Assembly: GCA_036937835.1 (NCBI GenBank)
Contig: CM072863.1
Location: forward strand, 16,666,001-16,730,000
Direction: 5' to 3'
DNA length: 64,000 bases
Origin: Pampus argenteus
Taxonomy: Eukaryota; Chordata; Actinopteri; Scombriformes; Stromateidae
Every line of letters starts with the position of its first letter. Position 1 is the stretch's first letter. The translations under genes and the position numbers were made by a program. The notes beneath the pieces are model-generated. The model saw nothing but the letters and a program-made list of their open reading frames with translations. It ran no database searches and was not told the DNA's origin. This document shows positions 1 to 12,453 of this stretch, piece by piece.

Positions 1-2360
1 CATTCCATTAAAGGTTTAGTGTTTAATCCATATAACTGACCAGACTGCTTTACATCAACTCAGGAGCTTACTCTCTTTTTTAAATTGTTGTAATGACTGT
101 TATTCAATTAGAGTAGATGTTGATTGATTGGTGCCTGCCTTGGGAAGTGTTTGATTTTCAAGAGTGCAACCCAAGAGTCAAAGTGACCGTAACTTGGGAT
201 GAACTGACAAAATCTCACCGGGTTGATCTAGTCAAGCTGCCATCTGACTGAAACTCCTTTCTTAACCTCTAGCTGTCTCAATTTAAAAAGACAGGAGAGG
301 GAACCGCTAATATATACATTGAGGATAAAGAGAAAGGAGATCAGAGAAATCCAAATGAAATATGCAAAGACGCCGCTTATGTGCATTAATGAAAGGGGAA
401 TGTGCACTGTGCTAACGACGAAGGATTTGAGGCTTCCATGTGAGAGTGGGATCAAGAATGCGCTGCTGGAGATGCTCATTATTGTGGCCCACACAGAGTC
501 TTATGTGTGTGAACGCACTTATACACATATTTATGTGTGTGGGGGACAGAAAGAAAAACAGAGTTGAGGTACAGGGCTTTGCATGCTCGATTTATATGTT
601 TATCTACTGGTATATGTAAAGTACATCCATTAATAGATAGACTCACAAACATACATATAAAATAAGAAAATAAGAGATGCACTAAAATTTAGTGACTGAA
701 TCTGTTCTGTCAAACTGGATTCACTCAGATAATTGTAGAGCATCCGACAAGCAGGATACATCTCATGTGGTTTATAGCACTGTGGAATCAAGGATCTTAT
801 CAAATCATACATATAATACGGACTGCTGCTGTGAACCCATCTCACCAAAATGCAGGGCTGTACCCACATCAAGAGGTTTCAAAATCAATTTGGAGTTGGA
901 GCATCTTCTCTGAGTTGCTCCTGACAGCGACCCCAGTGTTGATCACACTGCATGACAGTTGAGAAAGCAGTTAAGGCTGCAACTAATGATTAATTTCATT
1001 ATTAATTAATCCGGCAACTATTTTCTGAACTCATCAATTCATCATTTAGTCTACAAAAGAACCCAAGGTGACATATCTTGCTCAAGCAAACTACAGTGTA
1101 AAACCTAGAGATACTGAGTTGTTACATAAGAGAGAAAAAAGGCAGCAACTCCTGGATTCCTGGAGAATGGTACATATTGAATTTTTTTAAATTACAGATT
1201 ATTTGTCTGTCGATCAACTGTCAATTTATTGACCACTATCACCCCAAGGTCTGCAGATAGGTCATTTTAAGAAAAGATCAGATTTGTAAAACTTTGTCCT
1301 TTCATTTTATTTGTGTTGCACCGCATACATCATTGTACAAACACCCTGGTCTGCTGAAATGGCCTTCAGTCAGATACTGAATCAGCTGCAGGGATGTTTT
1401 TCTGTGACTGATTCACCATCTGACCTTCCCGTGCTTTTAGACAAAACGAGAGGGAAAACTGTTTGCATCAGGCATAAATTTTCATGCGAGATCAAGGTGA
1501 AGGTAAACTTTGGAGTCAGGATTATAATCAGCAGAACACAGAGGATGTGAAATACATTTTGAAGTTCATTTTGAAGTCTGAGGGGTATCTGAAGAAGAAT
1601 CCTTCATTTTAATTACTACAGAATTCAAATTAGCCGCTACTTCGCCGGGCACAGTGAGAAAGATTTGAGTAATATCTGTGCTAAAATGTGTAATTGCCTA
1701 TGAAACAATTCCAAACACACAACAGCGCTTTCTAAAAAGCAATTCTTTTTAAAGTCAAAGAAAGGTGGAGTCTTCTGCAGTGAGCCGAGCAGTAAATAGC
1801 AATCACACCTTCAGTAAAGTAGAAAGAGCTTTTAAACTTATCATGTGGACAGAAAATAACATATGTGGTAAATAATTCATCTAATGTCCAAATATTCACG
1901 AACAGAACATATTTTTTTCCATCGTGTAAGCGCACGCAGACACAAAAATGATTGGGGGAAAAAAGGCTAAGGGGGGTAATGAAATCAAGTACTATCCTAT
2001 TAATCACTTCTGTATTGTGACAGGCAATACCTCCCACTGCTTAGCAACCAACTCCTCCAGGGCAACAGTCGCAGTGATGAGCTTTACCAAGTGACCCCCC
2101 CCCCCTCTAAAGTTATGAAAGTGTCCATTGTGTGGCAGCAGATATCTAACACATATTGCTCTCTCACAACATTCAACAGCTCCTGTTTTTCAGTTGTTAC
2201 CATTAATTATTCAAGCAAATATATAAGAGGATCAATAAAGCACAAACTTCACAAATCACTTTCAGTATCATATAGTATGCCTGAGCAAACGCAGCTCATA
2301 CCATAAAAATACCATGAATCAAACCTGCACTAAAACAACTGTGCTGATGTCTGGCCTTAC
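1..2360 (-). other. grm4: grm4 intron following the first coding exon (partial)
   Basis: This stretch lies 3' of the grm4 splice donor (GTAAGG, minus strand, 2355-2360) and continues off the window. The next grm4 coding exon, expected to start with residues resembling IPQISYAS, is not seen. The stretch is AT-rich and holds one hAT-like repeat near 976-1240 and a short C run at 2094-2104. I see no exon in it. Confidence 0.75.
976..1240 (+). repeat. hAT-like miniature interspersed repeat, copy 1
   Basis: The block opens with GGCTGCAACTAATGATTAAT, continues with AT-rich text, and carries an internal CCCAAGGTGACAT motif. The same opening and inner text recur, diverged, at about 7.65, 35.33, 37.33 and 39.76 kb. 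Repeats opening with GGGCTGCAACTAA and rich in GATTAATC are widespread in percomorph genomes. Assigning them to non-autonomous hAT elements is my inference from the terminal sequence. Confidence 0.5.
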
Positions 2361-2903
2361 CTTAAACAGGCGTAGTATGTTGGCCACCATGATGGACACC
2401 GAGCTGGAGGAGGCTCCGATGACGCCCACCACTCTTTCAGGTTTGGTGATTATAGGGGCTCCCCCACCCAGACATTTGACATCTGTTCCATCCTTCTCAA
2501 TCAGAGCCTGCACGAAGGTGAGCGACTGCTCCAAGGCGTGAGTGTCCCTGGAACAGGTGTCCAGGATACGCGCCCCCAGTGTGATGTTAGGAAGCAGATT
2601 ATTGTCATTATTGATGCGGTCAAGGGCGAAGAGCATGGCCTCCAGTCTGTGTATACCCTTCTCCTTCTTCAGCTCCCCACATGGCTTGCCATCGTGGCCC
2701 CTGGCGTGCACTGGGAAGAGCCCACCTAAGGAGATATCCCCGTCGATGCGGATAGAGTTCAAATGTGTGTGTCCCGGCCCTTTGGGTTTGGCAGCCTGAG
2801 TGGCCTTGAGGGAGCTGTAGAGAAGCAGCAGCAGCAGCGGCAGAATCAGGCTGTTTCGTAGACAGCCGGCCTGATCCGGTCTACACGCCGGGGGCTGAAA
2901 CAT
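2361..2903 (-). CDS. grm4: metabotropic glutamate receptor 4, first coding exon (partial gene)
   Basis: This encodes the N-terminal 181 residues of a group III metabotropic glutamate receptor, a class C G-protein-coupled receptor that senses glutamate at presynaptic membranes and signals through Gi/o. ATG is at 2901-2903 and is the only in-frame ATG upstream of the conserved block. A hydrophobic signal peptide follows (LILPLLLLLL, about residues 20-29). Then comes the start of the Venus-flytrap domain with the family motifs NSIRIDGDISLGGLFPVHA, GKPCGELKKEKG, RLEAMLFALDRIN, an N-glycosylation site (NIT), LDTCSRDTHALEQ, and GASSSSVSIMVANILRLF, which is part of the glutamate-binding region. The exon ends in phase 0 at AAG|GTAAGG. 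GRM4 is favoured over GRM7/8 by the text around IRIDGDISLGG and by the neighbours nudt3 and rps10. Later exons lie off the window. Confidence 0.93.
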
Positions 2904-3418
2904 GACCACAGCCCGAGCACCCAGCCACACCGTACGACCAAATCCAGCAGTCAGAAAACAACAAAAGCCAGGTATTATTTTATGATAGCCAGAGGGGTTA
3001 ATTGCAATACCTCTTGAAGCAGGTGGCACAGAAAGGGCTTCCTCGCATGTCTCTCCTCTCTTCCAGGCATTCAATTAATGTAGAATATGAGCTAGGTCCT
3101 TTCACAGGATGTAATCCCGTTCTCTTCTTCTCTTTCACTCCCTCACTCCATCATATGACCACAGTAGTGGGCCGCTCTTGTGTCTGCTGTTATGCACAGA
3201 CTTGCCTATTGAGATACTTCACTTGGGGCATTAGGAAGAAAGAACAAAGGTGAATGATAAGCTTTTGCTCTCCGTCTCTCCCTCCTTCTCTCTGTGTGTC
3301 TCTCTTTCCTCTCCACCTCAATCAGAAGTTTTTAATCTCCCCTGTTCCCCTGGGCAGGGATTTGTTATATGTCAGAGCCCTCAGGCCTGCTTAGGTCCAC
3401 AGGCTTCAGAGTGAATTC
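2904..3418 (-). other. grm4: grm4 5' UTR part of the start-codon exon
   Basis: Upstream of the grm4 ATG, a strong splice acceptor is seen on the minus strand: a pyrimidine-rich tract of T and C followed by CATCTTTCAG|GAATTC, with the exon beginning at 3418. This makes the exon 2361-3418, with about 515 nt of 5' UTR. The reading frame stays open back to about 3074 but without an ATG, so the start at 2903 stands. The acceptor implies at least one further upstream non-coding exon. Confidence 0.6.
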
Positions 3419-6400
3419 CTGAAAGATGAAAAAGAGAAAAGTAGTGAGACAGTGCAGAGAAAAAAACAGGCAGAGAGATTTGTATTGGTATGAGCTTTTC
3501 AAAACCTCCTTTTTTTTAGCTTAACCTTTTAACTGCAGCATTATGTGAAATGAAGAGACAGTTCTGTTCCCAAACTCATTTCTTTCTCAACTACTCAGTC
3601 TTCGTATGTCCACCAATGTGTATTCAAAAGGTTGCCTGAACTCTCAAGGTTGACAGGAGTGAAAGTCACATCCTACGTGCTTCAACTTGGTCAGGGCAGG
3701 CATTCAGACTGTATCACAATATTCTTAGATTCTCTGAATATTATCTTTCTAAAATTTGCTGACGATTTTTACATCAGACAAAATTGAAAAAAGGAACTGA
3801 CCTCTTTTATAGTTCCAGTAACAAAAGACTGTGCTGTGTACATTGGCAGTAGAAGTGAGGTAGCTGTTCTGTGTTTACTAAGAAAAAAACGTATTTATCA
3901 GATACATCACCATTGAAAATCTGAAGCCTAAAAAATTATGTTCAACTCTATGATGGCAGCTGTATCTAACTGGATCTGTTTTGATATGCTTCTGTTTATT
4001 GTTTCACGGCTGTGAGGGTTATTGCAGATTCTGTATAGATTCACATGTGATAAACAAGCTTGTAGGGAACATTATGTTGTATTAAAACCGGAGTTTGAGT
4101 TTCGACACTCCACACTGTGATGCACATCTGCACACTGACACTATCATTCCCTCCTCTCTCTTTTTTTGCTTCCTCCGACACACACTATAAACACATGGAT
4201 GACAGACACACAAATATGCCACTACAACCCATCTTGTATGTACATATATACAGCCTGTTCATTCCTGAAGCTGTAATAAGCTCTGAAGGAACAATCTCTC
4301 TGCACACAGTCACAGAATAGGGCTGTTGACATTTGTTTCCAGGGGAGTGGGTTGAAGCCTTGGATCGGCAATGGCTGAGATTCATTGAGAGCATATTGGA
4401 AGTGACAAGGTCCTTTGAATACACCCAACTATCTCCTACTCAGTAAGAAGTAATTTTTCAGAGTCGATTCACTGCAGGTCCACTTTAACTGCTGCAGAGC
4501 ATATGCCACCTCGAAAAGTCAACCAACTCACCTTAGCCACCATAACCAAACAGAAACCGTGCACCAGCGTTTCTAGCATAAGAGCAAAAGGCAGCAAACG
4601 CAGTTGCTGCCAACATGTTGTGGTATAAAACAAAAAAACAACAATACAGCTATAAATATTTAAGAGCTCAAATAAGAAACTGTTCTGCAAGACTGCAGAT
4701 TTCAAGACGGATAATATCAAACTTCATGTTTGTACAAAAAAAGGAGCTGGTAGGAAGACAGACCATGTCTCCTTCAGTCTGAAAAGCAGATAGCCAAACA
4801 ACTGTGGGAAACAACATCTTACTCCTGGCGAGATTATATCAAGCATTATCATATTAATCAGCTTGTTTTGTCTTGTTTTCAGATGAATATCCTTATCCTT
4901 CCTATCCTAAACCAGAATTGGAGGTAATTTATTCTGTAATCTCAGAGATCTCAGTGCATTCTGGGTGGGCTGGCTACATGTGCTGAATAAATCATTTCAG
5001 AAACGACCATCACTCTGTTGAGAACCCTGAATCCCATTTTAATCAGCCACCAGGGTTCAGACAGACCACTTTTCAGAGCTCTATTCAACGTGACGTGTAG
5101 AGATGTAGTAACCGAATTGAAAGCAATGAAATCAGGTTACACATTATCAGCCTTTTTCACTGTGTATCCTATTTCCAGAACTCAGCTGTAACTTACCACA
5201 TGTAACACAGATTCAATGCTCGGGCTCATGTTACAAATCGCAAGGCTGACTACAACTACAACACACTACGAAAAGCAAGGAGAAGACAAAATGTATAGTT
5301 ACAGATCAGCCTTAATGGCATACCTCAATAAACATGTCCAACAGAGACAAAAATGCTTACCAGCTACAAAATGTCAACGACAGCTGCAGGAATTACTGAA
5401 GATTCGTATCAGGAAAACAACCTTTTCTCAGGTGCAAAAGCATATTTTAAAAAAAGACTACGCGTTCATTTTAAAAGGCCATAGAAAAACCTTCAGGCAA
5501 ATAAGTGTGTGTTGTTGCATGGCCTCACAAAGCTACAGCAGGAGCCATGAATCTACAGTAATACTGCAATTCAGTGTTTTCTAGCTGCATATTAAAGCTT
5601 TGTTTCTGTTTTGGGAACTTTTCCCTTTAGAAGATTGAACTAAATGAGGGTCTTCGATTAAAATCTAACATGACTATTTAAGCGATTTTTAAAGTGCACA
5701 AGAAGACAACCGCGTGGGTGTTGTTTTACATTGAGCCCTGTCTCACTTGCCTACACATCTGTCACCAAGACTCGTTCTCAAGTGTACAGACCATTTTGAT
5801 ATTTAGGAAGTGTTGCGACTATTTTGCTGATGTTTGAAGGCAGAGTTTGTGTTTTTAAAAAAAAAAACATAAATCATTGGGGATGAGATGAGAGATGAGA
5901 GAGAGAAATTCTTCAAAACGTACTAAAGACACAGGTTTCCAACACTAACAAACAAGTCTCTTTTCACACCCGTTTTCCACTCACCGGTTGTCCTTACAAA
6001 TGCACTTCACCTGAAAAACACAACGTGTCCTATTTGAAGCTGAAGAGTCCTTTAGACCAGCCCCTACCGCTTAAAAAACCCCTTGTATTTTTTATTACTA
6101 TGTCACATTTGAATGTGAAGCCCAAACATTTTATAATCCAATCAGAATAGCAAAAACAACATTATAAATACAAACAAGGCTTCATCTGACGTAAATTAAT
6201 ATATTTATTTTCAGCAGATTATTTCTGTCTCCATCTTCTGAGACCTGAACAGCTGCTGCATGGTGAAGCCAGCCAGGAAAACTTTTAGAAATGCTGTATC
6301 TGTCCTCTCACAGATGGGCAGGAGGGGCTCTCTAATTGACACTTCAGCATGTTGATGCTGCACTGCAGATCAATAGGTAGGTAGGTAGAGGAAGGCTGCC

Positions 6401-9400
6401 CTGAGGAAAATGAATGGTTAGAGCAGGGCTAAGATGCACACGAGATCTTAGAATAGACACTGTGTTACGAATGATAGGCAAACGTATTGCAATATTGCTC
6501 TTCATTGAAAAACTGTCAGTAACCATCCAAAGTTATATAAAATAAAAACAAGTCCTACATAAGTTGATATGTGATAAATAAAGATATATTATAAGGCACA
6601 AAGCATTTTACACGAGAATTCTCAGATATATTTTACATTTAAAAAAAAAGACAAGCGCAAAAATTTCCGCCACTGCAAAGTTGCTTCTAAAGTATGTGCA
6701 TAATTTTGACAAAGTAAATCTTCACGCCTTTATACGCCTCCACACAGCTCTACAGAAAAGGTCTTGATGAACGGTCTTTATTGCCAGCTGTCACACTATG
6801 TATTTGAAACAAAGAGCAATCTTGATACCAGTTTGTGTCATACTTATAATAGTACGAACCATCCGAACACTCATGTCAAACACTCGTATCTGCGCAGCAC
6901 CTCAGCAAGGCCTTGCAGCGGGTAAGTGGTGTATCCCTACATTTCTGAATACTTCACATAATAACTGATCACAAATGTCAGAGTAAACAGTTGGCAGAGA
7001 GGAAACTACCTTCCTCTCAAAGCAGAGCTGGCTCAAGCGTCAACTTAAATAAAGTGAACCAAATCATAGAAAACTACTAAATTGTCATATTATCCATTAG
7101 CTATATTTAACACATATTTCAGTCTGTTCTAATTACAACACTTGTTTGGCTCAATGTGTCCTCATATTTACTCCATACCACCATAAGCATCTTTTCACGT
7201 AACTGGGCCAGGTAGAAATATGAAGAGCTACAAAGGATACAACTTATCAGCATCAATTTACACAGTAATTTTTTATCACCTTCTATGATCCTCTTTAAAA
7301 TCCCGAGGAGAAAGCAGCAGGAATAAGTTTTTCATTTGCAATAATCATCAGCACATCAATATAAATGTTTACAACTTTCTAGGGGACTCTCTCTATAAAC
7401 AAACCGCTTTTGATTATCATTTATAGATCTTCTCAGTAATGAAATTCAATACAGAGGGCAGCTAATTATGCCTAGTTTCTGCAGCAAGTACACTAGTAGG
7501 TGAATGGCATAATGTAAGAGATGTCCTAATTGGTCAGTGTGTTAATTAATTCGAGATCTGTAATATTATTTGGATATACTTCTTCTTTTTTTAATTCTTT
7601 ATTTGACTTATGGGCCTGACATTTAAACTTTAAGGAGTGTAGGAGAGTAACTACTGATTATTTTAACTATTGATTAATCTGTTGATTATTTTTGTTTTAT
7701 ATATCATACAATTAATTATCAGTAAATTGTTAAAAATGCACATCATAATTTTACAAAAACCCCCGTTGACTTCAGATTTCTGGAAATGGCTGGATATTGT
7801 CCACAAGGAGCCTTTCTCAGCTTATCCTAGGAACTTAACTTTCTTCTGCATTCAAATAAGCAATGCTGTTAAAAATTATAAAACTGTGTAAAGTGCACAT
7901 TATAGGCCATGTGCAAAACAGTTGAGCAAAAATTATAAAAGACCTGCAAAACTTTATATATCATCATTGCTTTGCATGTGTTAATAAATAAATAAATACT
8001 GTCCCATACAGCTACATATGGACTTTCTGCAAAGTTTCAAATTTACAAAGAAAATCATCACATTTGACAAGTTGGCACCAAAGAACTTTAACCTGTTTAT
8101 TACTTTAAAAATGTACTAAACAGGTTATTTAAACTAATGGGATTATGTCCGTTATGATACTGAGTCCAGCAGGAAAAAAACATTTTAAAATTATTCCAAT
8201 CTCTCTCCTTTGACACCTGATGTATTTTGTCTCTGTTATTATATTAAGTTAGACAGAAGCAGGGAGTTTGAATATTTTAACACTGGGGCACATTAATTAC
8301 AGAAACAGCAAAATGCATTTGACAGTCGTGATTTATTTGGAACCCTGAGATATGTGGTAAATCTCGCTAAGACACGATATTATGCAATAGCTGACTGTGG
8401 CCGTTTGATTTCCCTTCGCTGAGAACCCTGAGGAAATATGGGTGTAATTTATCTCTTGAAATATCAACTTTATGACAACCACATGAGAGAGCCGTTCCAT
8501 TTCTGCGCCTGGTAGAGAGATTTTAGGACATAGAAACAAGGCTTATTAACACAAGGTCGGAGCAGTGCTTTTTCAACATGTTTTGAAGATGCCGTAAGTC
8601 ATTTGGAAGACAAGGTTGAGAACTGGGTGGGGGGGGGCATCCCTACATTTTTTTGTTTACTTGCACTGGATGCTTTTCTGTGCAGACTAATGGAGGGCTA
8701 AGATCACTGAGCTGCATCTAGCAAGAGATAAATGGACTGAAATGTGAGAACAAGCCCTGATTCTCCTGCCCTGGAAGAGCTGAGGGAGAAATATCATGCT
8801 GCTTAAAAAGAATGAGGGGAAACCATCAAGAAGTCAGGAGAGCATATTAAAAATTGTTGACTTCCTGTTCACTGACTGATTCGATGACTAACATCTTACT
8901 ATAGTGATGAAATACACACCCACACATTCCTCACTTCACGCCCTTCGTCTTTTCAGCCTCTTTTTCTTTTTTTCAGTGGGCCTCCTATACTCCTAGGCTC
9001 TCCTTTTCAGAGGAAATAAAAAGCACAAACTTCACTTGGTATTCAACACCTGCTATCAGGTTTCCTCCATATAAAGCTTTCAATTCCTACCCATCATCAC
9101 ATGCACACCTTGGGGCGTGGATTGAATATGATTCAGTGGGCAAGCTTGAATCTTGAATCTACAGGTTAAAAAATATATTCAAACGTCCTGCTCTCTCAAA
9201 GCCTCTGGCTCTGAATGCTGCTCTCTCACTATGCAAGTCTGGTTAATGGTCCAGAGAAAAGATGGCATGAGGTGAACCATCTCAAGCCTCCTGTTGACTC
9301 TAAGCGGTGCTTGGTAATGACGCCTAGCATACTTTATCTTGTGGGTCAAATAAGCTTTCTGTTTTCCAACCTTGCTTTTTAGAATACAAACTACAATAGC

Positions 9401-9430
9401 TGAGTGTGAAGACATCACAGGCCATCACTT
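3419..9430. other. AT-rich non-coding DNA, probably grm4 5' intron
   Basis: I found no protein-like reading frame here. The 122-codon frame at 5216-5584 has no recognisable motif and no splice context. One hAT-like repeat relic sits near 7645-7890. The rest is unremarkable AT-rich sequence. It would be intronic if the candidate first exon near 28 kb belongs to grm4. Confidence 0.5.
7645..7890 (+). repeat. hAT-like miniature interspersed repeat, copy 2
   Basis: The block contains GATTATTTTAACTATTGATT and a GATTAATCTGTTGATTATTT motif, followed by text resembling the inner part of copy 1 and ending near a CAATGCTGTT. It is a degraded copy of the family also seen near 1.0, 35.3, 37.3 and 39.8 kb. 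Its ends are not sharply defined. Confidence 0.4.
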
Positions 9431-9443
9431 TGCAGTCACTGCA

Positions 9444-9478
9444 TGTGTGTGTGTGTGCGTGTGTGTGTGTGTGTGTGT
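9444..9478. repeat. (GT)n microsatellite
   Basis: An imperfect GT dinucleotide tract of about 17 units with one interrupting C. A G-rich stretch follows it (GGGGTGGGAAGGGGGGG). Confidence 0.95.
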
Positions 9479-10054
9479 AGGGGTGGGAAGGGGGGGGTCA
9501 CAGTCAATACAGAAGGCTGCTGCTTCTCAGACACATTGATTGATTTACTGTATCTGTTGAGCTAGACCTGCCTGCCTGTCAGGATTAAGGAATTTATGTC
9601 TTATCAAACCTGTACCTGAGAGACCCATTTCCAACACATTCACTTGAAGCTGCAACATATGGAAAACTAGGGCATCAGCAAGAATAAATGGTTTGGAAGT
9701 GCAGTCTGTGTTTGGTAGATTTTTGGAGATAATGGGAAAGCAATGTACTGTTGCAACAAACAGGTTCCTGAGTGAAAGCTGTGATTCAGATATGAATCTT
9801 AATCTGACCTCAAATCGGTGTATTTAATCTGAATCCTATGCAGTCCCTTATCAAATCATTTTACATAAACTGCAGGGTGGGAGGGGGGATTCAGAAGCTC
9901 ATCCCAAGGTATACACAAAACTGTACATACAGCTTTAATATCCAGCTGCCAACACAAAATGTCTAGCAAACCTAAAATGCAAGACCACAAACTTTTACCT
10001 AACACTCAAATCAATTTTCTGTGATATACCACAAAAACATAAAATATCTTATTT

Positions 10055-10480
10055 ATTTGCACATTCCCGGCCAAAACAGCAGATCCCTCGCTTTCCTCGT
10101 GCAGTTTTCAATCCCAAAGTGACTCTCATGAATGCAATCAAGCATGTCCTGTCTCAGTGATTGTGGTATAATTATTCGGTCCCCCCTGAAGACGCTTCCA
10201 TCATAACATATTATCTCTTTTCTGTAGTTCCAGTAGTCTTGAATGTTTCTGGGGGTTTGGCTCCTTCTTTCTGGCCAGCCAGCATGTACCACCTGTCTCA
10301 GTGTCTGAAGTGTCTCATCATCAGCTGTCTCCTTTCTAACATTTTGCAGCTTGTCTGCTACAACCATATGTACAGTACATGTGTCTCTGTATCTTGATCA
10401 TCTGTTGCCGGTATGTGCATGGTATGTAAACTCTTGATAAGGCATCTGCAACAATCATCTATTTTCTTGCAGGTGTAAGA
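10055..10480 (-). pseudogene. Ty3/Gypsy retrotransposon pol fragment
   Basis: On the minus strand an open frame (10053-10367) reads like the linker and H2C2 zinc-binding part of a Gypsy integrase. It contains a GDRIIIP-type motif, then IHESHFGIENC and ARDLLFWPGM, matching the order usual just before the integrase core. Immediately upstream, in another frame and after a stop, the RNase H terminal motif MIVADALSRVYIP is visible near 10400-10450. The motifs are in the right order but separated by a frameshift and stops. No integrase core, reverse transcriptase or LTR is seen. It is a short dead piece, inserted opposite to the window strand. Confidence 0.8.
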
Positions 10481-10561
10481 ACACAGAGTGGCTTGTTTTA
10501 AAAGTAGTGTAGTGCCTGTTCAAAATGGGACAATTGCTTATTGCTGCTTTTTTCAGTACCT

Positions 10562-10580
10562 CATATATAATGTGTGTGTG

Positions 10581-10633
<53 letters not shown>

Positions 10634-10641
10634 TATATATA
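10562..10641. repeat. Palindromic TG/TA/CA compound microsatellite
   Basis: A TG tract (about 5 units), an AT tract (about 10 units) and a CA tract (about 16 units) follow one another. They are bounded by mirror-image flanks, ATATATAATG on the left and CATTATATAT on the right, so the block can fold back on itself. It lies between the Gypsy scrap and a Tc1-like end. Confidence 0.9.
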
Positions 10642-10644
10642 CAA

Positions 10645-10790
10645 ATATACTGTACTGTGCAAAGGTTTTAGGCACTTTAGATGTTCAGATTCTTATCAAT
10701 AATGCAATACCATCAGAAAGGCGTCTGGTCAGTCCCAAATTTATTCTGCAGCATACAGCATTGACTGACAGTTGCACAGGTAGGTTGAGG
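10645..10790 (+). mobile_element. Tc1-like element, terminal fragment
   Basis: The text TACTGTGCAAAGGTTTTAGGC followed by TTTAGATGTTCAGATTC resembles the ends of Tc1-like elements common in fish. It is matched, diverged, by the start of the longer relic at 33.45 kb, which still shows transposase sequence. No coding part is left in this copy. Confidence 0.5.
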
Positions 10791-10799
10791 TCATAATAT

Positions 10800-12035
10800 T
10801 CAGTACAGGTGCTCCTGTGACCATTGTTTTCAGCTTGGTATAAGCTCCTTCATGCCCCTTTTCCCAATGCCACACCACATCATTCTGTGTGAGTTCTCAG
10901 TTGAGCAGTGCGGTATATACATGTGTACGTACATTTACATGCATATAATATATATAATTTTGTTTCCAAACCATGGCCCATTCATTTTACCTGCTGAGGC
11001 TGTCCCACAGTGCTTAACTACATCGAGACGATCCTCCCCTTACTTAAAACTGGTTCTGAAAAAATACTCAAATAGTGCTTTTCTGCTAGAAGAACCACAT
11101 AACATCACATTCAATTTCTTGTGATATTCAGATTACATTCAGATTTATGCTCCAGCTAAAATACACAATTTACATAATACCATCTCAAAATACAAACCTA
11201 TACAGCAGCTTATCAATTATTCAGAATATGGATCAGTAGTACAACAAACCACACATTTATTCACAGATCGCATTTAAAAGCTTACATGCACAACAAAAAA
11301 AAACCATCAATGCATGTATCAAATACATGACTTACAGTATAGCCTACATTACAGTCTATTTCTTTCTAATCTTTATGCTTGGCAAACATAACACAGACTA
11401 CATTCAGACAGTATTCCCTATACAGCGAACCAAAGCTAATATAAAATATACAGTGAAGCTTAAAAGCAAAGGATGGATGGAAAATGTCTTCATTCATCAG
11501 ATCTCCTACATATATCACCCATCACACAGTAAAACAGGACACTTGACCACTAATTTGTTGATGTGTGCTTGTAGATTTGCCTGTATAATTGTTAGTGTGA
11601 TCTATTAGTATGTAAATAGATGCTTTTAGTCTTTAGTTATTGTTATGCATGTACCTGCTGAGGGACTGCAGATAGATTTTTTTAATTGCCCAGTAGAACC
11701 AGCTCCATTGTTTGTTATTTGTTGACAGCATCATGACAATCTCACCTGACTGTAAAGTAACACAAACCCAGCCAAACAAGTAACAAGCATAAACAGCCGT
11801 GCAGTTTATGGACAAACTAACCTATAAAAAACAAACACAAAGACAGGTGAGGGGTGTATTTCACTTACCAACTGTTTGAGGATGAAGACTATTGTCCTTC
11901 ATGGTGGTTTTGTGTTGAAAAGTCTGAAAAAGTTTGCAAAGACTGGAGCTGAGGTTGCTGCTATCCAGGTTCACATCAGTTGTTAAATTATTTTTTGTTG
12001 TAGTCCGTGGCTTTGCTTTGACCCCTCAGGTTTAA
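10800..12035. other. AT-rich non-coding DNA
   Basis: This holds only short unrelated open frames and simple AT-rich text. I see no exon, RNA gene or recognisable repeat. Confidence 0.5.
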
Positions 12036-12039
12036 GCTA

Positions 12040-12200
12040 AATAGCGTCCATTAACGTCACCTGGCTTCATTTGCATACATGAGAAGCCTCTCCACGGACA
12101 TTAACCGCCATTAACGTTGACTTTATACTGCTGCCAACTAGCCTGTGTGACGTCATTTGGAGCCAGAGTTTGCGCAGTAGAGTCTGGCGCCGAGGAAGGC
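12040..12200. promoter_or_regulatory. Promoter- or enhancer-like block with CRE and octamer sites
   Basis: Within 160 bases there is a perfect octamer ATTTGCAT (12069-12076), a perfect palindromic cAMP response element TGACGTCA (12148-12155), and two copies of CCATTAACGT exactly 60 bases apart (12048-12057 and 12108-12117). The block is richer in G, C and CpG than its surroundings. The motifs are exact matches to known CREB/ATF and POU factor sites. That they act as a regulatory element is inference. Confidence 0.4.
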
Positions 12201-12371
12201 TTTACAGTTGTCAATAATAACGTCTAATAACTAATTAAAAACAAACTTATCAGAAAAATGAGCACTTGAACAAACATCAGCGTGATAAGAACGACCTACA
12301 ACAACAGGAAAGTTTCCCATCATTCCCCCAACATAGAAGGGGGCGGGATTTATGACCGATACTACGCCCGA

Positions 12372-12384
12372 CCACCAGGGGGCG
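12372..12384 (+). promoter_or_regulatory. CTCF-type motif (perfect core)
   Basis: CCACCAGGGGGCG matches the vertebrate CTCF core (CCASYAGRKGGCR) at every position, reading rightwards. A weaker CTCF-like site in the same orientation follows 82 bases on. Confidence 0.5.
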
Positions 12385-12453
12385 ATCAAGATATTTTCGC
12401 TTCCCTTTTGGGGAGCTGTCATGCCTTCCACAATGGTAATTAATTACACGCTG

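Noticed and set aside
5216..5584. Plus-strand frame of 122 codons, fairly basic.
   Set aside because: No family resemblance and no splice signals or neighbours that would support an exon.
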